A stretch of 64,000 nucleotides of DNA. It comes from Lepidurus packardi (Eukaryota; Arthropoda; Branchiopoda; Notostraca; Triopsidae). The translations under genes were made by a program, and so were the position numbers. Shown piece by piece: positions 53,993-64,000 of the stretch. The notes beneath the pieces are model-generated. The model was not told the origin of the DNA. It was given only the letters and a program-made list of their open reading frames with translations, and ran no database searches. The stretch spans positions 3,410,001 through 3,474,000 of the forward strand of contig JAKZAN010000007.1 in assembly GCA_023053545.1 (NCBI GenBank), given 5' to 3'. How positions within the stretch are numbered: position 1 is the first letter of the stretch; each line of letters opens with the position of its first letter.

Positions 53993-55242
53993 TCAGATAC
54001 CAATTAGTTCAACAAGGTTGTTTCTCTTTTCCGTGCCACATCTGTCATTATTGGCTTCTGCCTCGCCGTCGGGTCCGTTGTCTTCTTCAAGCGGGTCAAC
54101 AGCATCACCATTCATAAAATCCACATCCCGTTGTTGAATGCGGAGATTGTGTAGAACGCAGCAGGAAACGATTATCCGGACCACTCTATTAACGTGTGCT
54201 TTAACATATAAAAGTCTTCGCCAGGTCATTTTCAATTCGCCAAAAGAATTTTCAATTACTACTCTCGTTGAGGAATGATTTGCATTGAACTTTCTTCTCT
54301 GGCGGGTGTTCGCACTCGAATGCCTAAAAGCTGGAATGAGCCAGTCAAGGCACGGAAAAGCTGAGTCCCCGAGTAAGTGATATGATTCGTTCCGGAACAA
54401 GCTCCTCCGATCGGCTGAAGTTGTTCTGTAGAGCCCGGAATTTTTAAAGACACGCGCATCATGTACACTGCCCGGGAACCCAGCAAAAATGTATGAGAAG
54501 GCGCGATTGGGAAGACACACGGCTAGTAAATTAACAGAATGAAAAAACTTTCTGTTAAGGTATGATTTCTGCTCGACTGATGGTGCATCTATCTTAATGT
54601 GCGTTCCATCGATTGCACCGATCGCGTTAGGAAAACCAGCCCGGAATGAAAAATGGTCCGCAATCGAAGGTTGTTCTTCATTAGCTGGCCACTTTATAAA
54701 TTCTTCTTGGTGTCGTTCCAGAATCGACGTGATTCTGTCAATGGAACGCCAAATAGAGGTGAGGTGCCGGTCAAACAACACTGACATTTCCCGCATAGTA
54801 CACTGGTTAGCCAGGTACCATACGGTAATGTAGCACATTTCAGCTACTTCCATTGGCTGGTGGCCACCTCTTGCTGCGTTGTATGGATAGTTGGCCTCGC
54901 AGAATGAGACCAAGCAGCCAAATGTCTTTCGATTCATTCGGAAGTGGCTACGAAAGACATCATCAGAGTAGCTGGGAACTTCAAGTTGTAAGAACCTGTA
55001 ATAGATATATCTCTGTTATCCAAACTATTTGCTAAACCAAAGTATTATTTTGTTACGAACTGTGACTCTCCAACAAATCGAGCATACTTCATGCCAGACA
55101 ACGCCTGGCATGCAAGAGAAAGGGTAGTTACTGAACTGCTCCAATCATCATCTGAATCTGCTTCGTCTTCGGAAAAATAACTTTCTTCAAATAAGTCCTG
55201 AATTACGTGGTTGACACAAAGTGCCAACGCTGGTTCCAACAT
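53993..55242 (-). CDS. PIF/Harbinger DDE transposase (385 aa)
   Basis: Exon 1 55242-55088 (MLEPALALCVNHVIQDLFE, acidic SEDEADSDDDW), intron of 92 nt with donor gtatgc, exon 2 54995-53993 starting FLQLEVPSYSDDVFRSHF. Catalytic motifs: GAIDGTHIK (about residue 179), GSVHDARVF (about 231), LLGDSAFPCLDWLIPAF and ENSFGELKMTWRRL (about 298), giving a DDE set. An N-terminal helix-turn-helix-like region (TMREMSVLFDRHLTSIWRSI) precedes it. The length is normal for the family and no stops were seen. The exon 1 donor was chosen because it is the one that keeps the frame. Confidence 0.9.
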
Positions 55243-55527
55243 TTTGCCTGAAACTGAAAGAATAGAGAAGGTTACCAAAAGTAATTTAGGAAGACTGGCA
55301 CAGCTAAAAATATTGCAAACTTACAGCTTTCACTTGGTTGTCTATCGACGTTTGAAAAGGTAGACATAAACCCACGAACAGTCGTGTTTCAGCAGTTGTG
55401 CTGGCACAACTAAACAATGAGCAGCGAGATGTAAATATTGTGCGGCACGGGCGCGTTTCAGCGAAGGAGCATATAAACATTGTGCTGGCACAACGCACAA
55501 TTGAACCTTCGCTGAAAAAGGCCTGTA

Positions 55528-55768
55528 GCCAACTAGCCACTGGTTACATTCTCTTTTAGAGAATGAGTAAAGGTATAAGAGGTGCTCATAAGGAATAATA
55601 GGGGTTAGGGGAAAAGCAAAAGCAAGCAGCGTACTGTGGGCTTGCTCTTTAGGTTTCCAAGAATAGTGCCAAAAGAAAGCTCAGCTGAAGGCTTAATATA
55701 CAGTCAGTAAGGTTGTTGTTCTAATCAATCAGTCTCCGCTCTCAGTCCACATCAGAATTTTGTGCGAA
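55528..55768. other. upstream region of the hAT transposase
   Basis: No gene. It would hold the promoter and 5' leader of the hAT transposase; the Harbinger insertion lies 242 bp upstream of the start codon, which may affect expression. Confidence 0.4.
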
Positions 55769-57741
55769 ATGGAGTCCACTATTTATAAGTATTTTTCCCT
55801 CGCAAAGGGCCATTCTTTTTCTGACGAATCTTTTAAAGTGACCTGCAACATCTGCAACACAGTTCATACTGCGTTACGTAAAGCGACTTCGAACTTAATC
55901 AGACACCTCAAGGTAAGATAATTTGATTACGTGTTTCATGCGTGAGTCGTGAGACTAGAACTTCCTATTTGTAATAGCGTAGGCACCCTATTCAGCACTG
56001 CGAGTATTCCGCTGGAAAGCAGCAACCCACCACTTCATCAAACACGGACACCTTGGATATCTCCACTTTTTTTTTGCCCGCGAACTCCGCGCGTGATGCT
56101 ACTGTTTCTTACCCGGCGAAAAGCACTCGGGCGAAGTCCCTGTTGATGAAGCTCATAGTTTTACTCACTTCGAAGATGTTGCCACTAAGTCTCACGGACG
56201 ACGAGCACTTTCGAGATTTTGTTTCCGCTCTTGACCCGAAGTTTGAACTGCCAAGTCGGAAGTCTCTAACTCACAACATCATCCCCGATTACGTCAATTT
56301 CGCAATGGAAAATATTAAACATCTGCTGGACTCAAGATCATCCCCAATTAGCTTAACCTTGGATTTATGGAGTAGTCCCAAAATGCAAGGGTTTTTAGGG
56401 GTAACAGGCCATTTTTTAAAAGATTGGAAGTTACAAAGTTTCACTTTAGCTTGCAAGCATTTCCCAGTAAGGCACACAGCAGCCAATATTATTTCCGAAC
56501 TGGAATTGTTGTTAAGTTCTTTTGGGTTAGCTTTATCAGATATAGCCTTTATTGTAACTGACAACGCTACCAATATGGTCAAGGCTTTTTCTGTTCAGTT
56601 GCCTGTACAGGAATTAGTCGAGAATGATCAGGACTTACAAGAATTTTCTGAACGGGAAGAAGAGCAGGAGGATGAGCTAACTAACTTTTTTAGTCGGGAG
56701 AGTTTTGCAGCCGACATGGACGGTGAGCTACCTTCTGAGATTGTTCATCTTAGATGTTTCGCCCATACATTGCAATTGGTAGTCAGGGACGGGTTGAAGG
56801 GTTGTGTAAATTTTCAAGCTGTCTTTCTAAAAATCTCAAACATCATCAGACGTAGCAAGCAATCCTTGTCTACCAGTGAGGCCCTGCATGCACTGAGACT
56901 TACCCCACAGTCCTTTAACTGCACGCGTTGGAATTCCCAAATTAAGGCTATTCGGTCAGTTCTCAAGATAAATCCAAAAGACCTCGATAAATGTGTCCCG
57001 AACAACAGGCTTACATTGGACGACCGAAATTTTTTAAACGAGTTCATTCAGTTGTTTAAAATATTCGAAGAAGTAACCGATTTAATTCAGTCAGACTCTT
57101 GCCCAACCATTAGCTATGCTTTACCTTTCGTTAGAGCTTTGCAACGGTTTTTAGGTGCTTTCGATGCCTTGCATTGCTCTAGAATCTTATCTGTTCTCAA
57201 ATCATCTGTAGACAGCAGACTCTCCCTGTATGAGAAGCTTGATTACTTTAAAATCTCGACAGCGCTTGACCCTAGATTCAAGTTAGGTAGTTGGTGCATT
57301 AACAGCGAAGAGGCGGAAAGCATTCGTAAGTCTATAGTCGGGAAACTTGCAGTGCATGTCGAAAAACGTACGAATTCGCCACCTTCTAAACGTCCTCGTT
57401 TGGAAGAAACGAACTCGTCTGAACTCGATAGCCTCCTATTTACAAATCCACAGTGTTCAGTCCTATCCATTCCTGTTTCGAGCGAACTCGAGGCGTACTT
57501 ATCTGAACCTTGTATCTCCAAAACTTCTGATGTATTCAGCTTTTGGAAAACTCATAATAATAGGTTTCCGAAGCTTGCGAAGTTGGCATCTAACCACTTA
57601 CATACCCCTGCAACTTCAGCTCCAGTAGAGCGAATCTTTAGTTATGGGGGTAAGATTCTGCGACCTGACCGAGCAAGAATTGTTCCCGATGTGTTCGAAA
57701 ATCTGATGTTTTTGCGATGCAATCAAAAATTTGTACAGTGA
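55769..57741 (+). pseudogene. hAT transposase with BED finger (2-nt frameshift in exon 1)
   Basis: Exon 1 is 55769-55914 (MESTIYKYFSLAKGHS..., donor gtaaga). Exon 2 is 55978-57741 (587 codons plus stop, acceptor ttgtaatag). The BED finger is CNIC in exon 1 and HLKRRH across the junction. Between them the sequence reads caacacacag, where the finger frame requires two bases fewer. The exon is therefore frameshifted in a CA microsatellite. The rest is intact: LTLDLWSSPKMQ, FIVTDNATNMVKAF, LRCFAHTLQLVVRDG, TRWNSQIKAI, and the hAT dimerisation region ELEAYLSEP...ATSAPVERIFSYGGKI. AATAAA is near 57771. The change is either inactivating or an assembly error. Confidence 0.88.
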
Positions 57742-58111
57742 ATATTGCGACTTTTGACTTTGCTCAAGCTCAATAAACTTTCTTGAAAGTGTCTAACCGT
57801 TTCAGTAAAATTTCCGGTAAGGGGACTTGCGGACTTGCTCAAATCATTTGCCAGGAGTTGGACTTGAGTTGGACTTGTCTGGGACGGAGCGGAGGGGAGT
57901 TGGACTTGGAACTGGAATTGGTTCTACCGGAAAAAAAAATGCTAGGACTTGGAGTTGCAATTCCTTTTATAATTTCAAACAGATTTGGACTTGCTCGAAG
58001 TCCTTTTTTTTGGACTTTTGCCCAAGCCTGGCCTGCAATAACAAAGAATGCATTGCATGTTTTCTGCGTCCTGCTATCCGTAGAATCAGCACTAAACTAT
58101 TTTCTTTAACC

Positions 58112-59988
58112 ATGGAAACCCACCATAGCACTAGTAAGAAATTAAAGAAGTCTGGCCATGAGAACAGACTAGCAAAGGCCAGACGTGAAAAGGATGAAAG
58201 AAAGCTTTCAGAGACAATGCTAACATTTCTTAGGTAAGTGATACGAAAGGTGTTTATTCTTTCGGAGTTTCCTATGTTTATCTGAATGTTTTTATAAATT
58301 CGGAAAGTACAGAGCCATGAGCTGCCGCTTTTTCTAGTTTGGTACTGTTATGTTATACCCCCCCCCCCCCGACCTGGATTCCTAGTTTTCCCATCTTAAC
58401 CTAACCAAACCTAACCTAACTAAAACTAACCTAACTTAACCTAACGAAAAATAAAATTTTATCTTATTTTAAGAAAAATTTAACGCATTAAACCCCGGGG
58501 TGCCTGTGCAAACCATAGGCAAATCAATTTAAAAACTAGGCCAGTTTGGTTAGGTCTAGTTAGGTTAGGTTAGTCAGGTTAAGTTAAGACTAGAATATGT
58601 TCAGGAATTTTTACTTGTCATTTTGGTGAAGTTTTCACATTTTAAGAGCGATTAGGAAACGAAAAAATCGAGGGGGGGTATAACATAAAAGAACCGCTTT
58701 TTTATGGTGTAGTTAATATTACTGTTATTATCTTCGCAATACTTCCAGGAAAGAACCAACTTCGACAGTCGTGTCTACAATTTGTTCAGATGCTGTACAC
58801 AATAATACTGTCTGTCACGAAAGTTCGCTTACGGTTGAAAAGAGTCCAGAACTAGAGACTACGATCGCGTGTTCAGATATCCCGATGGCGGATGAAAGTG
58901 CAGATCTTGACGGAAGTCATTCAGTATCTTTATCGGAGACTTCAGAAATCTGCTTTGCGACAACACCAACAAGCTCACAAAGTACAGAAGCTGCTTCTGT
59001 AAATTTAACTAAGACATGTGTAGAAAATGCTGCGTTAGTACGTTCCGTCGCATTTAAAACTCCAACAAAGACAGAATCTTCTAGAGCACAGCTCGACATT
59101 GGAAGTTTGCAACGTGAGAAGCTGACCGATGCCGAGAAACTACTCATTCTTGAAAGAGGAGATATTCCTCTCCGTCATAATCTTCCGACAAGAGACTGTG
59201 GTAAGAAGAAGAGGAAGTTCAACCCCGATTTCTTGTCGACGTACAAATGGTTACGGTACTCAAATATGCTGGATGGCTGTTTCTGCGTTGCGTGTTTTTT
59301 ATTCAGTTCGACACAAGGCGTGTTTGTGACATCACCTTTTACTGATTGGTCCAACACTAGCGCAGTTATGAAAAAACATCAGGAAAGCGTCGATCATTCT
59401 AAAGCTGCACAAAGTTGTATCTCGTTCACTGCCATAACTTCGGGCAAGCAACAAACTGTATGTCAGAGCATTTCAAGTGCTTTTCAAGAAACCATTGCAC
59501 GAAACCGACACTTCCTTGGTGAAATCGTGAAGGTCATTATCTTGTGTGGAAAGCAAAATATTCCTTTACGTGGGCACATACCAGAAACGAGCAATTTTCA
59601 TTCCATATTGCACCTTCTTCGCGAGCACGATCCAATTTTGGACAACTTTCTGAAAACCTCGCCCAGAAATGCTCAATACATCAGCCCGAAAATCCAGAAT
59701 GAATTTATTCAGTTGATTGGGCAGCAGATCCAGCGCAGCATTTTAGCTGAGGTTCGTGAGGCCAAATGGTTTGGGCTCATTGCGGACGAGACTCCAGATG
59801 TTTCCCGTATCGAACAAGTGTCGCTATCTGTTCGTTACCTCACGGCAAGTTCACAGGTAAAAGAGATGTTTCTAGAATTCATTCAAAGTGAAGATACTCG
59901 TGGAGTCTCTTTGGCCAACCAATTTCTTCAAAGAATTTCGGCCTGGAATTTGGATAAGAAGAATTTGAGGGCTCAAGCGTACGACAAG
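58112..59988 (+). pseudogene. DUF4371/ZMYM1-like hAT transposase, truncated by insertion
   Basis: Exon 1 58112-58233 (METHHSTSKKLKKSGHENRLAKARREKD..., donor gtaagt), intron 58234-58748, exon 2 from 58749 (acceptor cttccag; AG+G gives Arg, frame kept). A Ser/Thr-rich N-terminus is followed by a TTF-type zinc-finger region (YKWLRYSNMLDGCFCVACFLF) and the DUF4371 core (FGLIADETPDVSRIEQVSLSVRY). The frame leaves the family pattern after NLRAQAYD, where a hAT inserts at 59989. The apparent frame to 60177 is sequence of that insert. The C-terminal half is not in the window. Confidence 0.85.
58340..58695. mobile_element. fold-back MITE with degenerate (CCTAA)n inside the DUF4371 gene intron
   Basis: Left end ggtactgttatgttatacc followed by a C run; right end a G run then ggtataacataaaagaacc, in inverted orientation. 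Inside, 58394-58446 reads as imperfect CCTAA units and 58547-58588 as imperfect TTAGG units, again inverted. ccgcttttt occurs on both sides and may be a target duplication. (TTAGG)n is the ancestral arthropod telomere repeat, here interstitial and degenerate. Confidence 0.65.
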
Positions 59989-60179
59989 CAGTGTTTCGGA
60001 ACGTATCCAGAATCGTTCCGTTCGTTCCGTTCCGTTCATTTGAACGGAACGCAACAAGATGTCATAATTCGTAAAATGAACGAGAACGGAACGGCATTTG
60101 CTAGCAAGCAAACAGGAAAGGAACGGCTTTCCTGGGCCGTTCATTCCGTTCCGAGCAAGCCATCTATTGGCCATTGATT

Positions 60180-60640
60180 AAGCTATGAACTTCACGAACC
60201 AAACACCACGAAACAAAGAAACGTGGCGATTCACGTGCAACGTGCTTCCCTCCAAAACATTAAGACCATTATTGGTAATTATTGTTTTACTGACATGTTA
60301 TACTTTACAGTTTATATGCATTCAAATGCAGATTTGTGGTTTATTTGACTATGTTTCGTATAATTTCTAGATGCAGTTGCCCGATCGACACGAACACGAA
60401 GATTGTTTTTTAAAACCTAGCCTAGCCGCGTTTGCTTGGAAGTTCAGGTCAAGATATTGCATTTACTTGTAGAACTGTATCGCAGCAGTTTTGGTGTAAG
60501 CTTTGACTTAAATGACAATTTAAATCAGTTTATTTACAGACTCGTCTTAGAATATATGCTAGGTTTATTCTTGTATAGAAAAATATCTCGAATAGAAACA
60601 AAAATGGCTTTCTTCTGATTCCCCGTTTATTTCATTTTAG
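60180..60640. other. 5' region of the third hAT
   Basis: No gene recognised beyond subterminal repeats. Probably promoter, leader exon and a first intron ending at tttcattttag. Confidence 0.4.
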
Positions 60641-63348
60641 ATGGCTGGACGTGGGACAAACAAGCCAAACCAATATGGCAAGAGAAAGCAATCTCAAAAC
60701 TCGAGCTACTCAAGTGATCACAATGGAACAGCTCAACATCAAGATCAAGCCGATCCAACCTCCACCAGCTGTGGGCTGGCTTCATCTAGCCCTCAGCATG
60801 TAGAGGTTGACGATGAGTCAGCTGATATATCACTGGATTGTGTCCCAATTAACGCGGCGTCCAAGAAAAACTGGCAGCAATGGAAACATTCTATATTTGA
60901 AGACTGGAAATCAAACGGAAAAAAGAACTTCGCTAAATGTACGCTTTGTGTGAATCGTCCGTGCCTTATTTCCGGAGATGCTTCGACGTATGCCAACTTC
61001 AGCCGTCACGCTAAGCGATTTCATCATGACGCATTTAAGAAATGTGAGCAAGAAGACAAAATGAGTATGGGGAGCCAATTAGTTTTGAGCAGGTATGGAT
61101 ATTAACTTAAGATTATAGTAATCTTAGTACTAACCAGTTGACCATATAGTTTCTTGACAACCAAAAGCATGACAGCATCCAAGCGGTCAACATTGGATAA
61201 CCTGCTTGCAACAATGATTGCCGATGATAACCTGCCTCTTAGCTTTATTTGTCGGAAAGGGTTCAAGAACTTCAGTAAGGTAAAATTTGTTTGGTTTCTA
61301 AGATAGTTTTTCCTTAAATTATTATTTGGTTTTACTCGAGAAATACGGCTAATTATTTCTACTTTTGTTGCGATTATGTAGGCTTTAAATCCGGACTATA
61401 GTATCCCAAGCAAAGAACGCCTTCGGGGTACCCTTATTCCTGAACTCATGAAGAAGACGACTGAGTCAGTTAGTCAAAAACTTGAGACAGTCAAGTCTTG
61501 TGCCATAATGGTCGACATATGGTCGTCCAAGAAGATGGAAGGTTACATCGGAATTTCGTGTTCAGCAGTGACCTCAAAATTTGAACCCATCGCTTGCTTA
61601 CTTTCCATTAAAAAGATGACCGGGCGTCACACGGCTGCGGCTATCTATGCCGAGTATGAAAGTGTGTTGAAAGAGTGGGGATTGCAACACAAGGTATTAT
61701 TTATTCTTGACTTTTGTATCCCTTTACACACTTAATACGTCCCCTCTACAAGGTTGTACGCATATTAACTGATAGCGCCAGCAACATGAAGCGCGCCTTT
61801 GATATCGAACTTCCTGGCTGGACACCGCTTTCGCTCGACAGTATTGGGTCCACCCAAAGTGCTGCAGCCAATACTGTCGAGCTGACTGATCTCGACATAC
61901 AATGTGAAGTTGAGATCTGTTCGTACAATGTACCCGACGAACTAAGGGAAGATATGGCAGCATTAGATGAAGTTGACGAGGAAGAAGAGGTAATTTACGA
62001 AAGCATCGAAGAAGACGTTAACCAAATGTTCCTCAACAATGCGTTTGCGCAAGTACTGCCCTGTACTGCGTTGTCTGCCACTTCTCGGGCAAGCTGCATT
62101 GCACATTCCCTGCAGCTTGTTGTACAAGATGGCATGAAAGCATCAGACGTAAGTAAAACAAATCGAATAACCTTTGTCCTCATTTTAGTCTTAACACTAC
62201 GAATAGGCAACATTGCAAAATGCTGTACGCCTGGTCGCTCGTATTATTTCGTACATACGCAAAAGTACGATCGACAGCGAAATCCTTAGTACTGCAGTAG
62301 GCTTCAGGATACCAATGCAGACCGTAACAAGATGGAGTTCTCAATACAACATGCTGGATAAATTTATTGAAGCAATCGACATGGACAAGGACCTACAAAA
62401 CAAGCTTAATGCTTGTGCCAAGATTGGAAAAGTGTCGGCGTTCCAGATGAAAATGCTGAAAGAGCTTGTGATGCTCCTGGGGCCATTTAAGCTGGCTACC
62501 GATGCCTTTCAGAAAGAGTTCGAGACCACAGGCCTTGTAATACCGGCTTACCTTGATATGATGAGCAAGACGTCGCTTGACAAAAGCGTCAATCCAGATG
62601 CAACCATGGTTATTTACTGCAAAAATGTTGCTAGGGCTTTACATTGCTCCTTAGAACGTAGAATGCAAAACGTCCTTGACGACACGTTTTACGTTCTAGG
62701 TAATGTATTTATCAACCGTATTTTGCGAAAATGTAATTTCTTTTCGTAGGAGCCATACTCGATCCACGGTTCAAAAAAAGCTGGATAAGTTTATCTGGAC
62801 GTTCAGAAATAGCTATTCTGAGTCAAGTCAAGCAGGAACTCGAAATGCGATATCCCTTTCTATGTAAGAATCATAGGTGCTTATAAAACAAAATAATCTT
62901 GATTTGTCTAACTTTTTCCCTATTAGCACAACAAGAATCCAGTGAGCCGTTGGCCGGGGCCAGTGACATATTGGAAGTGAAGGCAAACGTCATCCGTCCT
63001 CTCTTTAGTGCAGTGATCTCATCTCGTCCTTCTTTGCGCGGTACAGAAAAAGTCTACAGTGAACTAGAATCCTACCTCAGGGAACCTGTCTATGTAAGCC
63101 AAGAGGCCACACGAGATCCACAAGTGGACCTTTCTTTCAGCCCTCTGAACTATTGGGCAGTCAATGCTCATAGATTCCCTATTTTGTCAGAAGTTGCCAA
63201 AGACATTTTCGCGGTTCCTGCCTCCACGGCAAATATAGAGCGTATTTTTAGCACCGCTGCAGACATCCTCTCATGTAAAAGGAATAGAACTAAGCCTGAC
63301 TTGTTCTCCTCCCTTCTTTTTATAAAACGAAATGCTCATCTCGTTTAA
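60641..63348 (+). CDS. hAT transposase, seven exons, apparently intact (772 aa)
   Basis: Exons 60641-61092, 61150-61279, 61382-61693, 61753-62148, 62207-62699, 62750-62863, 62927-63348. Every intron is GT...AG and all phases fit, giving 772 codons without a stop. A BED finger has C100, C103, H123 and H128 (KCTLCVNRP...SRHAKRFHH). The core follows: IMVDIWSSKKMEGYIG, RILTDSASNMKRAF, ASCIAHSLQLVVQDG, TVTRWSSQYNML, and the C-terminal hAT dimerisation region ELESYLREP...ASTANIERIFSTAADI. An acidic insert (EDMAALDEVDEEEEVIYE) lies between. An acceptor-like tttcattttag directly precedes the ATG, so a 5' leader exon is likely. Confidence 0.9.
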
Positions 63349-64000
63349 AATTTTAATTAACTAACAGTGCAATTAGCTTACTCAAGTGCAATTTGTCTTA
63401 ATCTAGTGCAGTTACGATCAATAAGTACCTGAAGTGAATTCAATAAAAGATTTGATTTTGTTTAGTAATTAAGTTTATTTGTCTAACAAGGAACCTGCTG
63501 GGAATATGATTCCCCTCTCCATTCCTTCACCACTGAAAAGAATAAATAAATATCTGGGGTGAGTAAAGGTCTACTTTAAGGTACTACTTTAAGATACTAA
63601 TACCGCTTCATTATTAAGACTGATGTTACTTCACTATCTGATGAAAATACGTTCTAGACAGATCTTTGTTTATTTCCAGTTAAGTTTCGCTGCATAATAT
63701 CTCTTAGAGGTAGTTTTTTTACTAACATTTTTGAAGTAGTGTTAATTATTGTTGTAAATAATAATGATGTGACCAGTACAAGATCGCTTTTGTCGAATAT
63801 TATGTATTTTAAAATTCCCGCTTTGGAATTCGTATATAACGATTTTCTATCGATATTTTTTCTTCGATTTAAAAATCGATATTTATATCGGAACGTTATG
63901 GAACGAACGGAAATTTTTCGAAAATGCACCAGAACGGAACGGAAAGAAACAGTGAAAACTGCTAGAGGAACGGGAACGGAACGGCCAAAAATTGCAAAAG
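63349..64000. other. 3' region of the third hAT
   Basis: AT-rich 3' flank with AATAAA near 63442, then a small atcgat palindrome at 63848-63888 and cggaacgg subterminal repeats from 63890 to the end. No second gene seen. Confidence 0.5.

Larger units (their letters stand above)
52399..55524. mobile_element. PIF/Harbinger transposon (3.1 kb)
   Basis: Perfect 30-bp terminal inverted repeats begin AGGCCTTTTTCAGCG at both ends, with a 3-bp duplication GTA (52396-52398 and 55525-55527). Subterminal cagcga motifs recur. It encodes the usual two proteins, a Myb-like DNA-binding protein and a DDE transposase, converging on 53934-53992. No disabling change was seen. Confidence 0.95.
52144..58030 (+). 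mobile_element. hAT transposon (5.9 kb)
   Basis: The ends CAGGCTTGGGC (52144) and GCCCAAGCCTG (58020-58030) are inverted, flanked by a perfect 8-bp duplication GCCTGCAA (52136-52143 and 58031-58038), the hAT hallmark. Subterminal ggacttg/caagtcc repeats occur at both ends. It contains its own transposase (55769-57741) and a nested PIF/Harbinger element. It sits upstream of the DUF4371 gene. Confidence 0.95.
51741..64000 (+). mobile_element. DUF4371-type hAT element (outermost, right end outside window)
   Basis: CAGTGGCGTAACTAG at 51741 resembles the start of hAT elements that encode DUF4371/ZMYM-like transposases. The only such gene nearby is at 58112-59988. The left duplication would be catccggt. 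The right end cannot be seen because the gene is cut by another hAT that runs off the window. The left end is an inference from sequence resemblance. The 51741-52135 stretch has gggcgc-rich sequence but no gene. Confidence 0.55.
59989..64000 (+). mobile_element. hAT transposon with CGGAACGG subterminal repeats (right end beyond window)
   Basis: The left end reads CAGTGTTTCGGAACG at 59989, exactly where the DUF4371 frame is lost. Both the left part (60000-60150) and the last 120 bp of the window contain many cggaacgg/ccgttccg repeats in both orientations, typical subterminal transposase sites. The encoded hAT transposase lies between them. The right terminal repeat and the 8-bp duplication should lie just past 64000. 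Confidence 0.8.

Noticed and set aside
59999-60177. C-terminal extension of the DUF4371 protein (SFRSFRSVHLNG...)
   Set aside because: It is translated subterminal CGTTCCG repeats of the inserted hAT.

Overview
This window is eukaryotic nuclear DNA, most likely from an arthropod or another invertebrate. Genes are split by short introns (about 50-100 nt) with GT...AG ends. Metazoan mobile-element families dominate: BEL/Pao, Ty3/gypsy, a LINE, hAT, PIF/Harbinger, CACTA, MULE and a TTAA-duplicating transposon. An intron holds degenerate (CCTAA)n, the arthropod-type telomere motif. The taxon is inferred, not shown. No conventional host gene, rRNA or tRNA gene was recognised. Nearly everything is mobile DNA nested inside other mobile DNA, plus one large tandem array.

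Layout. 1-1586: no gene recognised. 1587-1686: a gap of exactly 100 N. 1687-20193: a tandem array with a 1056-1064 bp period and 17 start-codon-bearing units. Each unit has a TATA box, an initiator-like site and a two-exon reading frame. Spliced in silico, the last two units encode a 100-residue protein ending in a perfect CX2CX4HX4C zinc knuckle. The other 15 units carry a 7-bp deletion in the knuckle, and six of them also carry a 1-bp frameshift. 20194-21800: array remnant, an 80-bp minisatellite and simple repeats. 21808-28984: a CACTA-type transposase gene and a dead LINE fragment lie between two inverted copies of a small gene with a probable BEN domain.

29022-47129: a short low-complexity reading frame whose apparent intron was hit by a Ty3/gypsy element (29393-47033, ATAT target duplication). 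The gypsy pol gene was in turn hit at TTAA by a 12.5-kb DNA transposon (33199-45734). That transposon encodes a 977-residue Mutator-type transposase joined to a YqaJ exonuclease domain, with a second, divergent gene. It was itself hit by a recent BEL/Pao element (34597-41151) whose two 349-bp LTRs look identical.

47130-51740: a palindrome, a 126-bp satellite and a MULE transposase interrupted by a frameshift. 51741 to the end: a DUF4371-type hAT element holds a second hAT (52144-58030, 8-bp duplication), which holds a PIF/Harbinger element (52399-55524, GTA duplication, 30-bp inverted repeats). Its DUF4371 gene is cut at 59989 by a third hAT with an apparently intact seven-exon transposase, which runs off the window.

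The most unusual items are the array of promoter-bearing mini-Gag-like units and the TTAA transposon with its transposase-YqaJ protein.
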